From the NCBI RefSeq assembly GCF_027409185.1, contig NC_084463.1, forward strand, positions 164,285,869-164,349,868: 64,000 nt of DNA. Direction: 5' to 3'. This stretch comes from Cynocephalus volans. Its lineage: Eukaryota; Chordata; Mammalia; Dermoptera; Cynocephalidae. The notes below the pieces were generated by a model that made no database searches, had not been told where the DNA came from, and saw only the letters and a list, made by a program, of their open reading frames with translations. The position numbers were made by a program, and so were the translations under genes. Below, piece after piece: positions 23,440 through 35,509 of the stretch (its first letter is position 1; each line of letters opens with the position of its first letter).

Positions 23440-23482
23440 CAAGCGAATAAATGAATGAACTAGTGAATGAATGAATGAATGT
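23440..23482 (+). repeat. GAAT-type microsatellite
   Basis: Repeats of GAATAAATGAATGAAC and GAATGAATGAATGAATG, probably grown from an L2-like tail. Confidence 0.8.
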
Positions 23483-23744
23483 AAGAGTGAATGCTATCCC
23501 ACTGGTCCAGGGAGGAAAGTCGCTGGTCTTCCCTGGGCCTGGAATACCTTCCCCCCACTCTTTTTAAATCCCCCCTCAGCTTCCAGGCCCTTCTGGCAGG
23601 AAGGGACGATGGCTGGGGATATGCAGACCATTTGGGCTGGTGGGGGGGGCTCCACTTCCTGAACGGGCTGGCAGGACTTTTTGAGATCCTCATGTTTCTT
23701 GCTTCTTTTTTCTGCTCTGAAACCTTTTGTGGTTACAAAAGTTT

Positions 23745-24055
23745 GCTGTGAAAATGGTAGAAATAACTGCAAATGAATGTGTGGGCCCATGGACACACAC
23801 ACCCCGAAATTCCTCTATAATCCCATCAGTCAGAGATAACCAATGTACGCATTTTAGTGTCTGTCTCTCCAGAACTTCTATGCATAACCACATACACTTA
23901 TATTTTTCAAACATCTTCTATTCAAACCGTTGACAACCTGCTTTTGTCACTTAATTGTATTGGGAACATCTTTCTGCATCGTGGAGTATCTTTCTACTTG
24001 ATTTTTAATGCTACAGAATATCAACTCCATTGTTATTTAGCTCATCCCCTTTAGG
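23745..24055 (-). mobile_element. Old LINE-like fragment, reverse orientation
   Basis: 'ataatcccatcagtcagagataacc', 'ctatgcataaccacatacac' and 'gggaacatctttctgcatcg' resemble an antisense old LINE 3' region; exact family uncertain. Confidence 0.4.
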
Positions 24056-24690
24056 TGGGTGCTGAAGTTGCTTCCTTTCTTGAGGGCAACAATCTTTCTT
24101 CCTGTGGAAAGCACACGTAACACGAGCTACCACTCTACCCATCTTAAGGAGCACAGGCCAGCGGCATTTACCACATTCACAGGGTCGTGCAAACATCACC
24201 GCTCAGTGCAGAACATTTCCATCACCCCGAAGGAAAGCGCTGCACCCATTAGCCGTCGCACCCCGTTCCCTTTCCCCACCCCTGACATCCACGCATCTAC
24301 TTTCAGTCCTGTGGATTTGCTTATTCTGGACACTTCACAGAAATGAAGTCGTGTACTCTGTGGCCTTTTGCGCCCAGCATCTTTCACCAAGCGCCGTGTT
24401 TCCAAGGCTCATCCACACTGCAGTGCGTGTTGGTGTCTCGTTCCTTTTAAGGCCGGACAGCATGCCATTGTATGGATAGACCATATTTGGTGTGTCCAGT
24501 CACCCCCTGATGGGTATTCGGTTGTTTTCCCCTCTTGGCTATGGTCAATAGTGCTGTTATGAGCCTCTGTGCACAGGTTTTGGGGTGGCCATAGGTTTGC
24601 AATTCTTTCAGGGGGTGGAATCACTGAGGCACATGGCCACCCACTGCTCAACTTTTACAGGAGCTGTCGCACGGTTTCCTGCAGCGGTGG
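24056..24690 (-). mobile_element. L1M-type LINE 3' region, antisense
   Basis: 'gtgcaaacatcaccgctcag', 'catctactttcagtcctgtgg', 'gcatgccattgtatggatag' and 'gctatggtcaatagtgctg' follow the antisense order of the L1M 3' end. It parallels the copy at 51.5-52.1 kb. Confidence 0.65.
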
Positions 24691-26170
24691 TACCTTTCTA
24701 CGCACCCCTGCCTGAGCGCAACAGCTCTGGTGATGGCCAAGACCGTTCTCTCAGGCCCAAAGCCTGGAGGCTGAGTGCTGGGTCAGCCTGTGCTTCCTTC
24801 AGTTTACCCGGCACTGCCAGACGGCTGTCCAGAAAGCCTGCTCCAATTCACTCTCTGGGAGGGGGGCACTCTTCAGTCTTATTGGGTCCTTTCGGGGTGA
24901 TTGGCACCTTGAGGTGACACAGGCAACCCTGGGTGACCATGGACATATCCTTCCCCTCTCTGGGACCACGTTTCAGCCTCTGGTGTGTGGGCTGCACCTG
25001 GCACATCTGGAGGCTGCCCCGAGCGTCAGAGGAGCAGTTCAGAGAGAATTTGGTAGGCCAGGGCTCCAGCAGGTGCACTGGCCCATGGACTGGAGGGGGA
25101 GGGGACGCTGGCCTTGTCAGGGCCTGACCAGGGGGACTGATGGAGGTGGGGAGAGTCCTGGTCATACCCGCAACTGCCATCTTTTATAAATTGCTGATGG
25201 AAGGGCTTGAAAGGGCTTGGAGGGATGGGGAATAAAAGAGGGGAAGGGCTCCCAGCCCCTCTGGGTGGTGGCTGAGGGAGGGGATTGGAGCCAATGGCCA
25301 CTGGGGGTGATGAGTGAATCTTTTTAGCAGACATTTCCCAAAGGCAGTGGGCCTGGGCTAAGAGCAGGGAGAAGAGACAAAGGGGAGTTTGGAATATTCC
25401 AGAAGGAATGGGGTTACTTCCAGGTAGAAAGATGCTTCAGTACTCCCATGGCTTGGGCACGGGCAGGCCAGGAATGAGGAAAACCAGCCCCGGTGTCTGG
25501 CAGAGGGTCCAAGGCTGTGACTTCTGAGCACCACAGGGGTGCGGGATGCACACGCCAACACGGCCAGGCAGGGGTCCCGGGCAGCGGGTCACCACGGGTG
25601 CTGCGGGCAGGGAGGCTTCTCGGAGCCGGGCCTGGAAGGAGGAGCAGGAACCAGGAGGGAGCAGAGCAGAGAGGCATCTGGGCTGGGGAAGATTGGGACA
25701 AAGGCATAAAATGGTCCTGTGAGAGGACAGAGGGGGCCAGGCTGGCTGGGGCCACCTGTCAGAGCCTCGATGCCAGTCTAAGCCAGGCTCTGTGGGCAAC
25801 CGTTGCAGAAAGTCATGAGCCTCCACGCTGACCCATGCAGAAAGTCCTCTGTGGGAGGCCAAATGCTTGTGGTGTCACCCAGTGAGGGATCATGACGGGA
25901 CAGGAAAGGGCAGCCTGACACTGCCTGGCCTGGCTTTGGGGGCCTCAGAGGCCCAGCCTCACCTCATAACAGAACTGGTGGGTGCTTAGGGCCACATGAT
26001 CTTGTCCACCTCTGTCCTTCTTGTTTTATGGGTTTCAAATTTTACCTGGGACTGAGAGAGTTACTGGAGACGGTACTTTGTACTTCAATGGACGCTTTCA
26101 TCTGCAGCCCTTGGAAGGCTCAGCAAACATGGCTTAATTAAGGGTCCCGGCACCCCGAGCCTCCTAAGTA
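24690..26170. other. Non-coding interval
   Basis: GC-rich sequence without a recognisable gene. A weak MIR-like match lies around 24920-24985; no other repeat was identified. Confidence 0.45.
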
Positions 26171-26179
26171 CTGTTTTGC

Positions 26180-26275
26180 AGCTGGATGGCATACAGAACA
26201 GAGGGATTAAGTGATTTGTCCAAGATTGCACAGCAGAGCTGGGTGGAACCCCCAGGGGCAGGGGCGCCCCAGCTT
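26180..26275 (-). repeat. MIR fragment
   Basis: 'gattaagtgatttgtccaagattgcacagcagagctgggtgg' is the reversed MIR 5' half. Confidence 0.55.
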
Positions 26276-26969
26276 CTGCCTGGCACCCTCTCTCTGCTTG
26301 TTGGGTCTTGTCCTGCTGGGGCCCCAAACACTCAGCCTGCGTCCCCTGGAAATCCAGGCTGCCTCTCTGCCAGCAGCCAGCCCACAAACGAGCCTGATGA
26401 GGCTGTGTCTGATGTTGACGGGGCTGGGCAGGGGACTTCTCCAGGATGGAATGGCCAAAGGCGTGGGTGGATCATTGGGCCTGGAATCTGCTCCCACGAG
26501 GAGGTCCGTGGGGCCCCGCAGGGCTGTGGCTGGCTCCCAGCCTCTGGGCGCTGGGCCGGCAGGGGTGAGGGGACCGGGCAGTGATGGCTGTGTGTGGGGA
26601 GGGGTGAGGTTGGCCCCGTCCTGCTGGAAAATTCCTCACGTTCTTTCTTTGGGTCTGTGAGCTCATGAGCAAGGGTGGTGGGTGCACGTTATAAACCGGA
26701 AAATAAGTCACTCATTGAAAAGAAGAAAAACAAATGTGTTTCCAGTGTGAAGCGTCAGTAGTCATCAAAGTCCAGCGCAGGGGGGTGGCCCGGCTGCCCA
26801 CAAGTGGGGACGCCGGCAAAGCCCCAGCTGCCAGCTCAGCCCCCGGCTCCCTCTCACTTGGGCGCCCACTTTGCCCACCGGGCAAATTCAAGAGCCTGCT
26901 GGCAGGTCTCTGCTTCTTGTCTCACGATGGCCTGTTCTCAGCCAGACAGCCAGGTTGACCTTATTATAG

Positions 26970-27425
26970 CATAAGCTACATCAGACCCCTGCTCTGTTCA
27001 AAACGCCCGGTGGCTCTTACTTCACTCCAAGCAAAAGCCCAAGTCTTGCCGTGGTCCCCGAGGCCGTCACCCTCTGCACGCCCTTTCGTCTCCTCCCCTC
27101 CACCCCGCCCGCAGCCCCCCGGCCTCCCTTCTCTCTGCCCCACGTGCCCTCTGCCCGGTGCAGCCTCACCTGGCCCACTTGCTGGCTTCTCCCTCGCGCC
27201 GACACTCAGGGACCCTCTCCCTCCCAGCAAGGCCCTTCCCAGCCACGCGAGTGAAGACTGCGGTCCCCGCTCCCGGGCCCTCCCGCTGCCCTCTCCTCTC
27301 ACCTCCTGCCACCTTCTCAGATGCGGTATCTGTCGCCTTCTTCACGGCTTTGCTTCCTGCCTGTGCCCCGCCTAGAACGAAACCCCAGTGGAGCGGGTGT
27401 CTGTTCAGTCACTAGAATGAGCTTG
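26970..27425 (+). repeat. L2 fragment
   Basis: 'cccggtggctcttacttcac' and 'gcaaaagcccaagtcttgcc' with 'cttcctgcctgtgccccgcc' are diverged L2 3' sequence. The long Pro/Ser-rich open frames across it are composition artefacts. Confidence 0.5.
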
Positions 27426-28149
27426 GTGTCGCGTAGGCAGCAAGAAGTGGTTGCTCCGTGTTGAAGCCAAGAGCTGAATGGGTACCGGGAAGACAGCGGC
27501 GGGGGGCAGTCCTGTGTGTTACATTTCCAGAGTCAGCTTTGGGACAATGTGCTGAGAATCGTAAGCCAGAGGGGTCCCCAGGAATGAAAGGGGATGGTCA
27601 AGGGTAGAGCCAGATCCCGAACACCCCAGGGCAGGCAGGACCCAGCAGAATTGTCCTCAGGGCAGGGGGGTGGCCCACCGGCGTTTGGAGGGTGAAGGTC
27701 CAGCCAGAGAAAGGAGGCTCCAGAAGAAAATAGGGAAGAGGGATGATAGTCAGCAGAACGTTCCAGCAAAGGTCTCCTAGGGCTGTGCCTGGGTGTTCCT
27801 GGGGGAGAAGGGGGCAGAGAATTAGAAGCAAGCGCTGGACAGACACTGCTCACCGCACTGCCAGCTGCACCCTTGGCAAGGGACGTCTGCAATCCTAGGG
27901 GACCCGCAGCACAGCCCCTTCAGCAACGTGAATTTCTCCCATACTACAATGAGCGGTAAAATGGTTTATGCTCAGCCCGGGGTCAGGACCACGCAGAGCC
28001 AGATCCTGACAGCTGAACCCAACACCCGGGCCAGGCCTGGCCCTTCCTGTTCTGGTCTTGAGTCACAGTCCCGTCCCTCTGTAAGACCTGCCCTGGGAAA
28101 AGGGGCATGGAAGAGCCCCTAAGGTTCCAGAAAGAAGAGCTGGGAATTA

Positions 28150-28327
28150 GAGTTGCCAGAGTTAGCAAGTAGAAGCAGGACACCCAATGAAATATGAACT
28201 TGAGATAAATACTGAATCATTTGTTAGTATAAGTATTTCCCGTGCAACCACTGGGATATGCTTACGCTTAGAAGTTATTGTTTATCTGAAACTCAAATTT
28301 AACTGGATCTTATCTGACAGCTTAGGG
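28150..28327. mobile_element. Palindromic DNA-transposon (MITE-like) fossil
   Basis: The arms 28183-28241 and 28253-28306 are diverged inverted repeats of each other around a short spacer. The left arm has AGTATAAGTATTTCCC, the right GGGATATGCTTACGCTT and TTTATCTGAAACTCAAATTT. This is a long-hairpin non-autonomous DNA element; family name not assigned. Confidence 0.6.
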
Positions 28328-28544
28328 CGGACAGAGCCTCTGGGGGACACCCATCTGGGTGCCCAGGGAGGACGTGTCCCAGCTGGAGCATCACATAGCA
28401 GAGCGTGGAGCCATGCTCTGTCCCATGCACCGGCCCACTCAACCTCAAGGGTGAGAGCCTCATCCCTGCAAGGGTTTAAGAAATGAGGGGAGGATTCCTG
28501 TGCTGTGTAGGAGATGGAGGCCCTGGAATCCTAAGATTTTCAGG

Positions 28545-28695
28545 GCCAGAAGTGGACAGTAGAAGTGACCAAGTCTCATCTTACAGATGAGGAAACTGAG
28601 GCCTGGGGAGGTGAGCTGGCTTACTTGGGGGCCCCTCTAGTGTCAGCAGCTAAGCTGGGGCTGAAACCAGCCATCGTTTCTCTCTTTGCATACTA
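28545..28695 (-). repeat. MIR fragment
   Basis: 'tctcatcttacagatgaggaaactgaggcctggggagg' is a reversed MIR core. Confidence 0.65.
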
Positions 28696-29324
28696 CCTGC
28701 TGTCTGCAGCAAGTGTCACCCAATGGCTAGTGCCACCAAGAGCAGAGGCCCAGAACCTCAGCCTCACACCCAGTCTGGTGAGAGCCCTGGTGAGAGTCCC
28801 GCAGACAGAGGCCACAGCCCAGGACCCCCTGGACAGCCCCTAGCCACCCAGCCCTGAGCGTCTTCCCTGCCTGGGCCCCGAGCCTGACTTCAGGCCCCTC
28901 TGCCACTCCCTCAGATCCTTGTTTGTCAAAGCTCCAGCCCCTGGGGACCCCAGAAGCCCTGCGTTTGCACATGAATAGGTGAAGATTTCCTGAGGCCATC
29001 TTGCCATGAAAATGCACATTTCTCACCAAAAGGTTCTAAGTCGGGCACCAGAGACTCCAGCAAACAACATGGCTGATCCTATCCCAGGTGTGGAGGTGGT
29101 TGGGTGCTCCCAGGGGTCTGCCCAGCTCCCACCCAGGTGAAATGAGCCAACCCAGGTGTCTTTGGGGAGACAGCATCCCGAGGGCCCCAGACATACCTAG
29201 GGCCCTCACCGAGGACAGCAGGAATGTGGAGTTTGGGGCTATCTCCCCAGATTCGTGCTCTTGGGAGCAGATCATCAGGGCTGTGGGTGAACTACAGACT
29301 CAGAAACCTCTCTGTTTGTGCTCA

Positions 29325-29760
29325 CTCATTCACTCAACAAATGTTAATCCAGTCCTTGCTGCCTGCTGGGTATGCCACAGAGAAGGGGACAAATGAGACA
29401 GTCGAGGACCTGCTCCCATGGAGCTTAGAGTCCAAGGAGAGACACATACTGGGCAAGAACAGGATGGGTGGACTTGCTAATACAGGCCAGGAAGGAGCAT
29501 GCCAGGCTGAAGGAGGGATTGCCTGAGAAGCCTTCTTTAGCTGGGGTGGGCAAGGCGGCTTTCCAATGTGGAGGGACCTGCCTGTGAAAAACTGGGGCAA
29601 GAATGCTCTAGGTGAGTGAGCAGGTGTAAAGGCCCTAGGCTGGATGGGCTTGGCTATGGCAGGCAGAGGACAGCTAATGTGGCCAGAGGATGGGGAGACG
29701 GTGGGAAGTGGTGGCTGCCTTGTGGGCTGGTTGATGAGAGCTGGCAGGTCTTGCCCCCGT
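29325..29760 (-). repeat. L2 fragment, reverse orientation
   Basis: 'attcactcaacaaatgttaatcc', 'cccatggagcttagagtcc' and 'gaagccttctttagctgg' follow reversed L2 3' order. Confidence 0.55.
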
Positions 29761-29990
29761 CCTCTCAGGTCCAACTTTTAGGGGTCCACATTCCTCCTGA
29801 GGGTGCCTCTGCTCTAACCACACACACTGTCTGCTCAGGTCTAGCTCCTCTGCCTGCTGGGCCTGGGTCCTGGCATTGGACGGGGTCAGCCAGGCCAGCC
29901 CTCTGCCTCTTCCCATCCGCCACCCAGGAGGGGGTCCACAGCCCAGCCAGGCTGGCTGAGGTGGGATGGGCTTATTCCTCCCAGCTGTAG

Positions 29991-30437
29991 GGGGTTGAAT
30001 GGTGTCCCCCCAAAAGATGTGACCACATTCTAACCCTTGCAACCCGTGAATGTGATCTTATTTGGAAATAGGGTCTTTGCAGATGTAATTAAGCTAAAGA
30101 TCTGAAGATGAGGTCATCTCAGATTCAGAGTGGGACCTAAATCTAATGACAGATGTTCTTGCAAGAGAAGAGAAGGGGAAACAGAAAAAGAGCACAGAAG
30201 GTCACATGAAGGTGGAGGCAGAGATTGGAGTGACATGGCCACAGTCAAGGAGCACCTGTAGTCACCAGCAGCTGGAGCAGGTGAGGAAGGACACTCCCTT
30301 AGAGCCTTTGGAGGGGGAATGGCCCTGCCCACACTTTGATTTCAGACTTCTGGCTTCCAGAACTGTGAGAAAATAAGTTTTTGTTGTTTTAAGCCACCAA
30401 GCTTGTGACATTTGTCATGGCAGCACTGGGAAACTCA
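29991..30437 (+). mobile_element. MLT1-type MaLR solo LTR
   Basis: 'gggttgaatggtgtcccccc', 'tgatcttatttggaaatagggtctttgcagatg' and the end 'ccagaactgtgagaaaataag' with 'gttttaagccaccaagcttg' form a full-length sense copy. Confidence 0.8.
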
Positions 30438-30609
30438 CACCGTGTCCTTTAGCCCTTCCATGACTTGGCGAGTAGACGTGAGGCCCACACGCCTCTGAGA
30501 CCCTCATCTTTCCAGCCTGGACAACCTCTGGAGCTCCTCTTTGGTGAGAAGGGACCTAGGGAGAGTCTAGGGTTAAAGAGGTTTGAGGGTCGAATGTGGG
30601 CCGCCCACC

Positions 30610-30700
30610 TGCAGCAGAGAGAACTTGGCCAGGCCACTTAAACTGCTTTTAACCTGCCTCTCCTCATCTGTGAAATGAAGCCATACGCCTGCCACCCCAC
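30610..30700 (+). repeat. MIR fragment
   Basis: 'gccaggccacttaaactgcttttaacctgcctctcctcatctgtgaaatgaag' fits sense MIR. Confidence 0.55.
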
Positions 30701-31309
30701 AGGATCTTCAGGGCCTCTCTAGAGGACCCAAAGGAAGGACTTCAGCAAAGCTGGGGCCCCAGGCCCAGCCCATGCTCTGCCCACAGCCCTCCAGAGCTCC
30801 GGGAACAGGCCCCGGCTGGGCGCCAGGCATCCCCGGCTACCCCACCCCACCAAGTGATTGGGGCCATTTGAGTCCATTAACATATTCTGGCGACAAACTC
30901 ATCCCTAATCACATTAGCTCTGAAGTACAAATCAGGTCCGGCCCTGGAGCTGGTTTCAAAGAGTCAGGGGGCTTGGCAGGTTCTGGGGGCTTCTCCAGGC
31001 TCTGTTTATTCCTCTCTTTAAATCCAAACCTCCTGGGCTGGTGTCAAGGAGCTGGGAAGAGCCAGGGGCCTCCCTGGGAAGTGTGAGTGTGTTTGGGGGG
31101 CAAGCCCCAGCAGAGAGAGAGACCGCCCACCCACCTGGGGTCTGTCGGGTGCCCTGGCCTGGCCTCAGAGTGGGAGTCCCCCCACCTCGATCTGGGGTTC
31201 TGCCCTCAATACAGGTAGCGCACACCATGATTCTCACCTTGGGACCTGCAGACACATTTGTGGCAGGTCAAGGATGCCCCATATTGAAAACTAGCTCCAT
31301 GGTGATAGC

Positions 31310-31395
31310 AAAGGCTTTGGACACACAACGACCTGGGTTCCACTGAGTCTGCCACTCGCTGAGCTGTAGGACCTTGGACAAGACCCTTCATGACC
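31310..31395 (+). repeat. MIR fragment
   Basis: 'cctgggttccactgagtctgccactcgctgagctgtaggaccttggacaag' is the sense MIR 5' half. Confidence 0.65.
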
Positions 31396-31488
31396 CAGCA
31401 CTGAGAGCACAGGGAGGGACTCTGGATAATTCTACAAGGGGTGGTTTTGGAACTCACCACCCAAGTTCCACACTGAACGTGGAGAAGA

Positions 31489-31866
31489 GATGTGGGCTGA
31501 GCTGTGTCTCCCCAGATCATGTGTCCAAGTCCTAACTCCCATTACTTCAGAATGTTACTGTATCCGGAGATAGCGTTTTTCAAGAGATCATTAAGGTAAA
31601 ATGAGGTCACCAGGGTGGGCCTTAATCCAATAGGGCTGGTGTCTTTATGAGAGGAGGAGATTAGGACAGACACACACAGAAGGGCGACTATATGAGGACA
31701 CAGAGAGCAGACACCTTCTGCAAGCCAAGGACAGCGGCCTCAGTGGGAACCAGCTCTGCCACACCTTAGGCTCAGACTTCCAGGCACCAGAACTTTGAGG
31801 TGATAAATGTGCATGGCCTAAGCCGCCCGGCCTGCGGTGCTTTGTTACGGCGGCCAGAGGAAACCC
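31489..31866 (+). mobile_element. MLT1B-like MaLR solo LTR
   Basis: 'gctgagctgtgtctccccag', 'ccttaatccaatagggctgg', 'tgtctttatgagaggagg' and the end 'tgctttgttacggcggccag' are in MLT1 order, sense orientation. Confidence 0.75.
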
Positions 31867-32029
31867 ACAAGGGTGTTTCTCGAAATGTCTTTCCTTTGTG
31901 TAGCGGGTCCTCCTCTCCTGGGGTGTGTAAATAGGACGAGGCACTCTCTACTCGATGCTTTCAGCGGTAGTTTGGACGTGTCAGCAGAGATGTGTGTGTT
32001 CCTCCTTTTGATTTTTCTTCAGTAGTTGA

Positions 32030-32330
32030 ACATGAAATACCTTTATAAATAACAAATATGTAACCATATTAAAAGGGATTAATCTTGTCCCCCTACAGCA
32101 CCACCATCCCCAGAGGGACCCCGTGTGGACCGCTCGTGGGACGACTACCACCCTTTCTCCATGTCCGTTCACACGTGTCCCGACATACATGCTCGTGCGT
32201 AGAATTTTTATGGTTCCTGGTTTTTGTACAAATGACACCATCGCGTGCACACTGCTCTGCAACTCGGTTTTCTCACTCAGGGTCTCGCCAGTGAGATAAA
32301 TGCACGTCTAACCCTTCAGTTTTATTATTT
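32030..32330 (-). mobile_element. Possible old LINE fragment, antisense
   Basis: 'aaatatgtaaccatattaaaag' and 'gtttttgtacaaatgacacc' with 'tgctctgcaactcggttttc' weakly resemble the repeat at 23.75 kb. Confidence 0.35.
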
Positions 32331-32339
32331 CTCTTTCTT

Positions 32340-32465
32340 ACGAGTCAGTGGCCCAGAAGTGATCTGAAGTTTAGAGATAATTAGGGCCCAGCTGTAAATC
32401 CATTTAGACCTGCTGGCTTTTGAAAATAATAGATGATTAATCACATGTTCACTTTCTCCTATGGT
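32340..32465. promoter_or_regulatory. Candidate non-coding regulatory island (PBX-HOX palindrome)
   Basis: TAATTAG (32378-32384), the E-box CAGCTG (32389-32394) and the palindrome TGATTAATCA (32434-32443), which fits a PBX-HOX composite on both strands, lie within 66 bp of repeat-free sequence. The texture resembles conserved enhancers; no conservation data are available. Confidence 0.3.
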
Positions 32466-32499
32466 TATAGGGTGTGCTTAGGTTTTCCATCTCTTTTGG

Positions 32500-33045
32500 A
32501 GTCAATTCCAGTCTTTGAATTTCACCGAGGAATCATCACTTCCTTTACATTTTCACTTGTATTGCCATGGGGGGCAGGGGGGTCCACATTTCTTTATCTC
32601 CTGGCCTATTAACTCCTTCTTCATCAGGGGCCGTAACCTCTTTCTTGTTCTTACATTTGTAATTCTTGTTCTGTTTCTTTCTTTCTTCATTCTGATGTCC
32701 AGAAATTGTTTTTCCCATTGTACTGACCTTTTCAACAAGCCAACTTCTGGTTTTATTCATGCTTTCTGCTATTTTTTTACTTTCTGTTTAACTAAATTTA
32801 TCTTTTAACGCTATTAAATCCCTCATCCTAATTTCTTTCAGTTTACTTTCTTTTTCTTATTTCTTTACTTGGCTATTTAACAGATTTTATTTTCAATACG
32901 TTATAACAACAATGACATTTCTATCTATAAAAACCTCTGAGTACAGCTACTGCTGCATACATATGTGTTTTTATGAGGTATTCTCTTTCTAGATTTGCAG
33001 CTAACTTACGGGATTCGTTTTCAACTCATCTTTGGTTTAGGAGTA
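32500..33045 (-). mobile_element. Probable L1 ORF2-region fragment, antisense
   Basis: T-rich sequence with 'aacttctggttttattcatg' and 'aaccttttcaacaagcc'-like spacing then 'ttcgttttcaactcatc' resembles antisense L1 ORF2 with many decays. No intact frame. Confidence 0.45.
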
Positions 33046-33058
33046 ACAAAAGATAGTA

Positions 33059-33126
33059 TACGATGCAGCTTTCGGTGTGTGACAAGCCAGTGTACGATGC
33101 AGCTTTCGGTGTGTGACAAGCCAGTG
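33059..33126 (+). repeat. Perfect 34-bp tandem duplication
   Basis: Positions 33059-33092 and 33093-33126 are identical (each starts TACGATGCAGCTTTCGG and ends CAAGCCAGTG). It sits at the border between the L1-like block and the LTR-like repeat. Confidence 0.95.
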
Positions 33127-33600
33127 CGAAACACGGTGGCTTAACGGCATAACTCTTGCTGCAGCTTGCTGGCTGTGGTCTGGCTGGGTGCTCTTCCACC
33201 CCGGGCTGGCTCCTCTGATTTCCACCGGGTTCCCTGAAGCATCTATGCTCAGCAGGGGGCTGGGTGGCCTAAGACAGCCTCCCTCACGTGTCTGGCAGTT
33301 GGCAGGCTGTGGGCAGGGAGTAAGGATGGCTGGGCTCGTCATTCGAGAGGGTGGCCCAGGCTGCTTCATGATGAGAGTTCCCAAGCATAGTGAGAAAGAG
33401 CAGGCCCCAATGGCCAAGCACTTTTTACCTCTGCTCGTACCACATTTGCTTAGAGTCCAATTGAGCAATGCAAACCACATGGCCAAGTTCAAATCCAAGG
33501 GGTGGAGAAATAGATTCCATCTCCTAGTGGGAGAACTGCAAAGTCATATTCCAAAAGGGGGTGCTACAGGAATGAGCATTGTAGCCATTTTAGCAATCTA
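33127..33600 (-). mobile_element. LTR-like interspersed repeat, family A
   Basis: 'cacggtggcttaacggcata', 'ggctgggtggcctaagac', 'aaccacatggccaagttc' and 'tctcctagtgggagaactgc' with 'aaagtcatattccaaaaggg' match the order of the repeat at 15.95-16.45 kb. Long open frames through it are shadows. Confidence 0.5.
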
Positions 33601-34540
33601 GTAGTTTCGTTTTTTAATGCCCAAGCGGTAGAAAAATTTTAAAAACATCTTAGAATTGTTTGTTTGTCTTCTTATTACGTTATAATTTTCCTGGAGGTAG
33701 GGGGGAGATTTATTAAGCTTTTCCTGTGGCCGGACACATGGTCCATTTCTGATAATGTTCCATGGACATGAGGAATGCGTGTGTAACCTCTGTCTTAAGA
33801 GCACAGTGGTTCTTCCTGTTGACAGATCACTCAACTTCGTCTCCTTCATGACCTTGCTGTGTTTCTTGTTCGACTTCATGGTTTTCAGCGTGGTTTAGGA
33901 AATGGCTACCCATGGCCCGTAGATGTAGCATTAAGTTGCACTGAGTTACGTGGTGGTGCAAATCCCCTTTTTATTTTCCTTCATCCTTCTGATTAGAAAT
34001 GGGAGACTCTCAGTGAATGCCAGCACACCTGTCACACCTTTCTAGGGCTTCCAGATCCTCATATTTTAGTACAGTGAGAGCCAGGACACAGGCTGGTGCT
34101 CTCAGAATCTATCTAGAATTTCATCTTGATTTTATGTAACTGGATCTATGGGTACTGATGTCAAGGAAAAGTAATTTTCCAGTGACAGGACTGACACAGA
34201 GTTTCCTTTAAATAGAACACGAGTTGGTTTAAAGAAAAAGATTAAGTGAATAATAGAACTGGGTTGAGCAGCGGGGGCAGACATCAGTGCGGGTGATTAC
34301 CTACTTTCCCTTAAAGCAGGTTTCTTCTGTTTCAGAGATCTGTATGTAGCCATATATAACAAACACCAGACATTCAATTCCATTTGCTCATGAACACACA
34401 TGCTGAGGGTCCCCTGTGAGTACTGTCCTCCCTCAGATAGGACCAAGGAAGCAGTGACCAAGGAAGTCACACATGGAGCTCACCACCAAGGGAGCCGATG
34501 GTCAGTATGTGCAAAAACAAATGAACATGGTCATTCCAGC
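33600..34540. other. AT-richer non-coding interval
   Basis: No exon or clear repeat family is recognised here. Possible old LINE/LTR debris cannot be excluded. Confidence 0.45.
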
Positions 34541-34549
34541 AATCACAAG

Positions 34550-34760
34550 TGCCACGAGGGGAGAGTGACCAGGGAGGGCCTACTTAATCCTGTGTGACCC
34601 TCAAAGGCATCTCTGAGCCAGAGCTGAGAGCTGGATGAGGAGGGCACCCGAGGTCCAGGGGGGCAGCAAGCAAAGGCCCTGAGGCAGGACCAAAGGGAGG
34701 GGCCTGAGGCTGGGGTGAGGCCACAGGGCACAGAAGAGCCCGCCATGGGTGGGAAGATGC
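34550..34760 (-). repeat. L2-like fragment, reverse orientation
   Basis: 'gcaagcaaaggccctgaggcagg' is the 'gtgcaaaggccctgaggc' motif of the reversed L2 3' region. Confidence 0.4.
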
Positions 34761-35509
34761 TCTGCTGGACGGTCCTGCAGACCATAGACCCAGCTGCCAT
34801 CCTTAAAAAACAAACAAACAGCATCTAGTGAACATTAAAACTTACTGTAAAAGTTTTAAAAGTCTGTGAAAAGTTCATTGCTCCTTGCGTTCTAATCCCA
34901 GCGCTTCCTTGTATTTACTGGCCAAAGTTCCCAGCTGCGTCCCCGTCTCACACTGGACTGGGTCTTCCTCCACAGGGCAGCTGGGCCCCTTGAGCAAGTT
35001 CCCATTTTCTGTGTCCAGCAGTGACTTGGTCTTCCCTTGGCCCCTGTCTGGCCAGCCTGAACAGTGGGGGACACGAGGGGCACTGGAGGGACCTGCAGCA
35101 TCTGCCCCGAAGCCAGGAGGAGCAGGAAAGCAGGAAGGAAGGGGCCGACCTGGGAAAGAGTCAGTCTGCACTTAGGCCCCAACTCTGGGTGCTGGGAACC
35201 ATTCATCCTGCTGTGAGGTCTCCCTCCTGCTCCTCGGGTCCCATCCAGGGCCATCCAGTGAGGGTCCGCACTGGCCCTAGATGTAGGAGTCCCCTCAGAA
35301 CACAGGGAAATCTGGATTCTGCAAGAAACCTCCAGGAGGAGCAAGCCTTCTCCTCCACCACGGGTCTTGGCTCCCCTCCCAGCCTAGGAAAGCAAGATGC
35401 CCAGAGGCCCACCTGCCCTGGATGTCCCGTGGCCGCAGGGAGGGAGTGGCTGCAGCAAGAGCTGGAGTGCATTGCTGCCACCGTCCCTGCCTCTTCTCAC
35501 AGCCTGTGC

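Noticed and set aside
33037..33601. Overlapping 150-160-codon frames on both strands
   Set aside because: They lie in an old LTR-like repeat and the 34-bp duplication; not conserved protein sequence.
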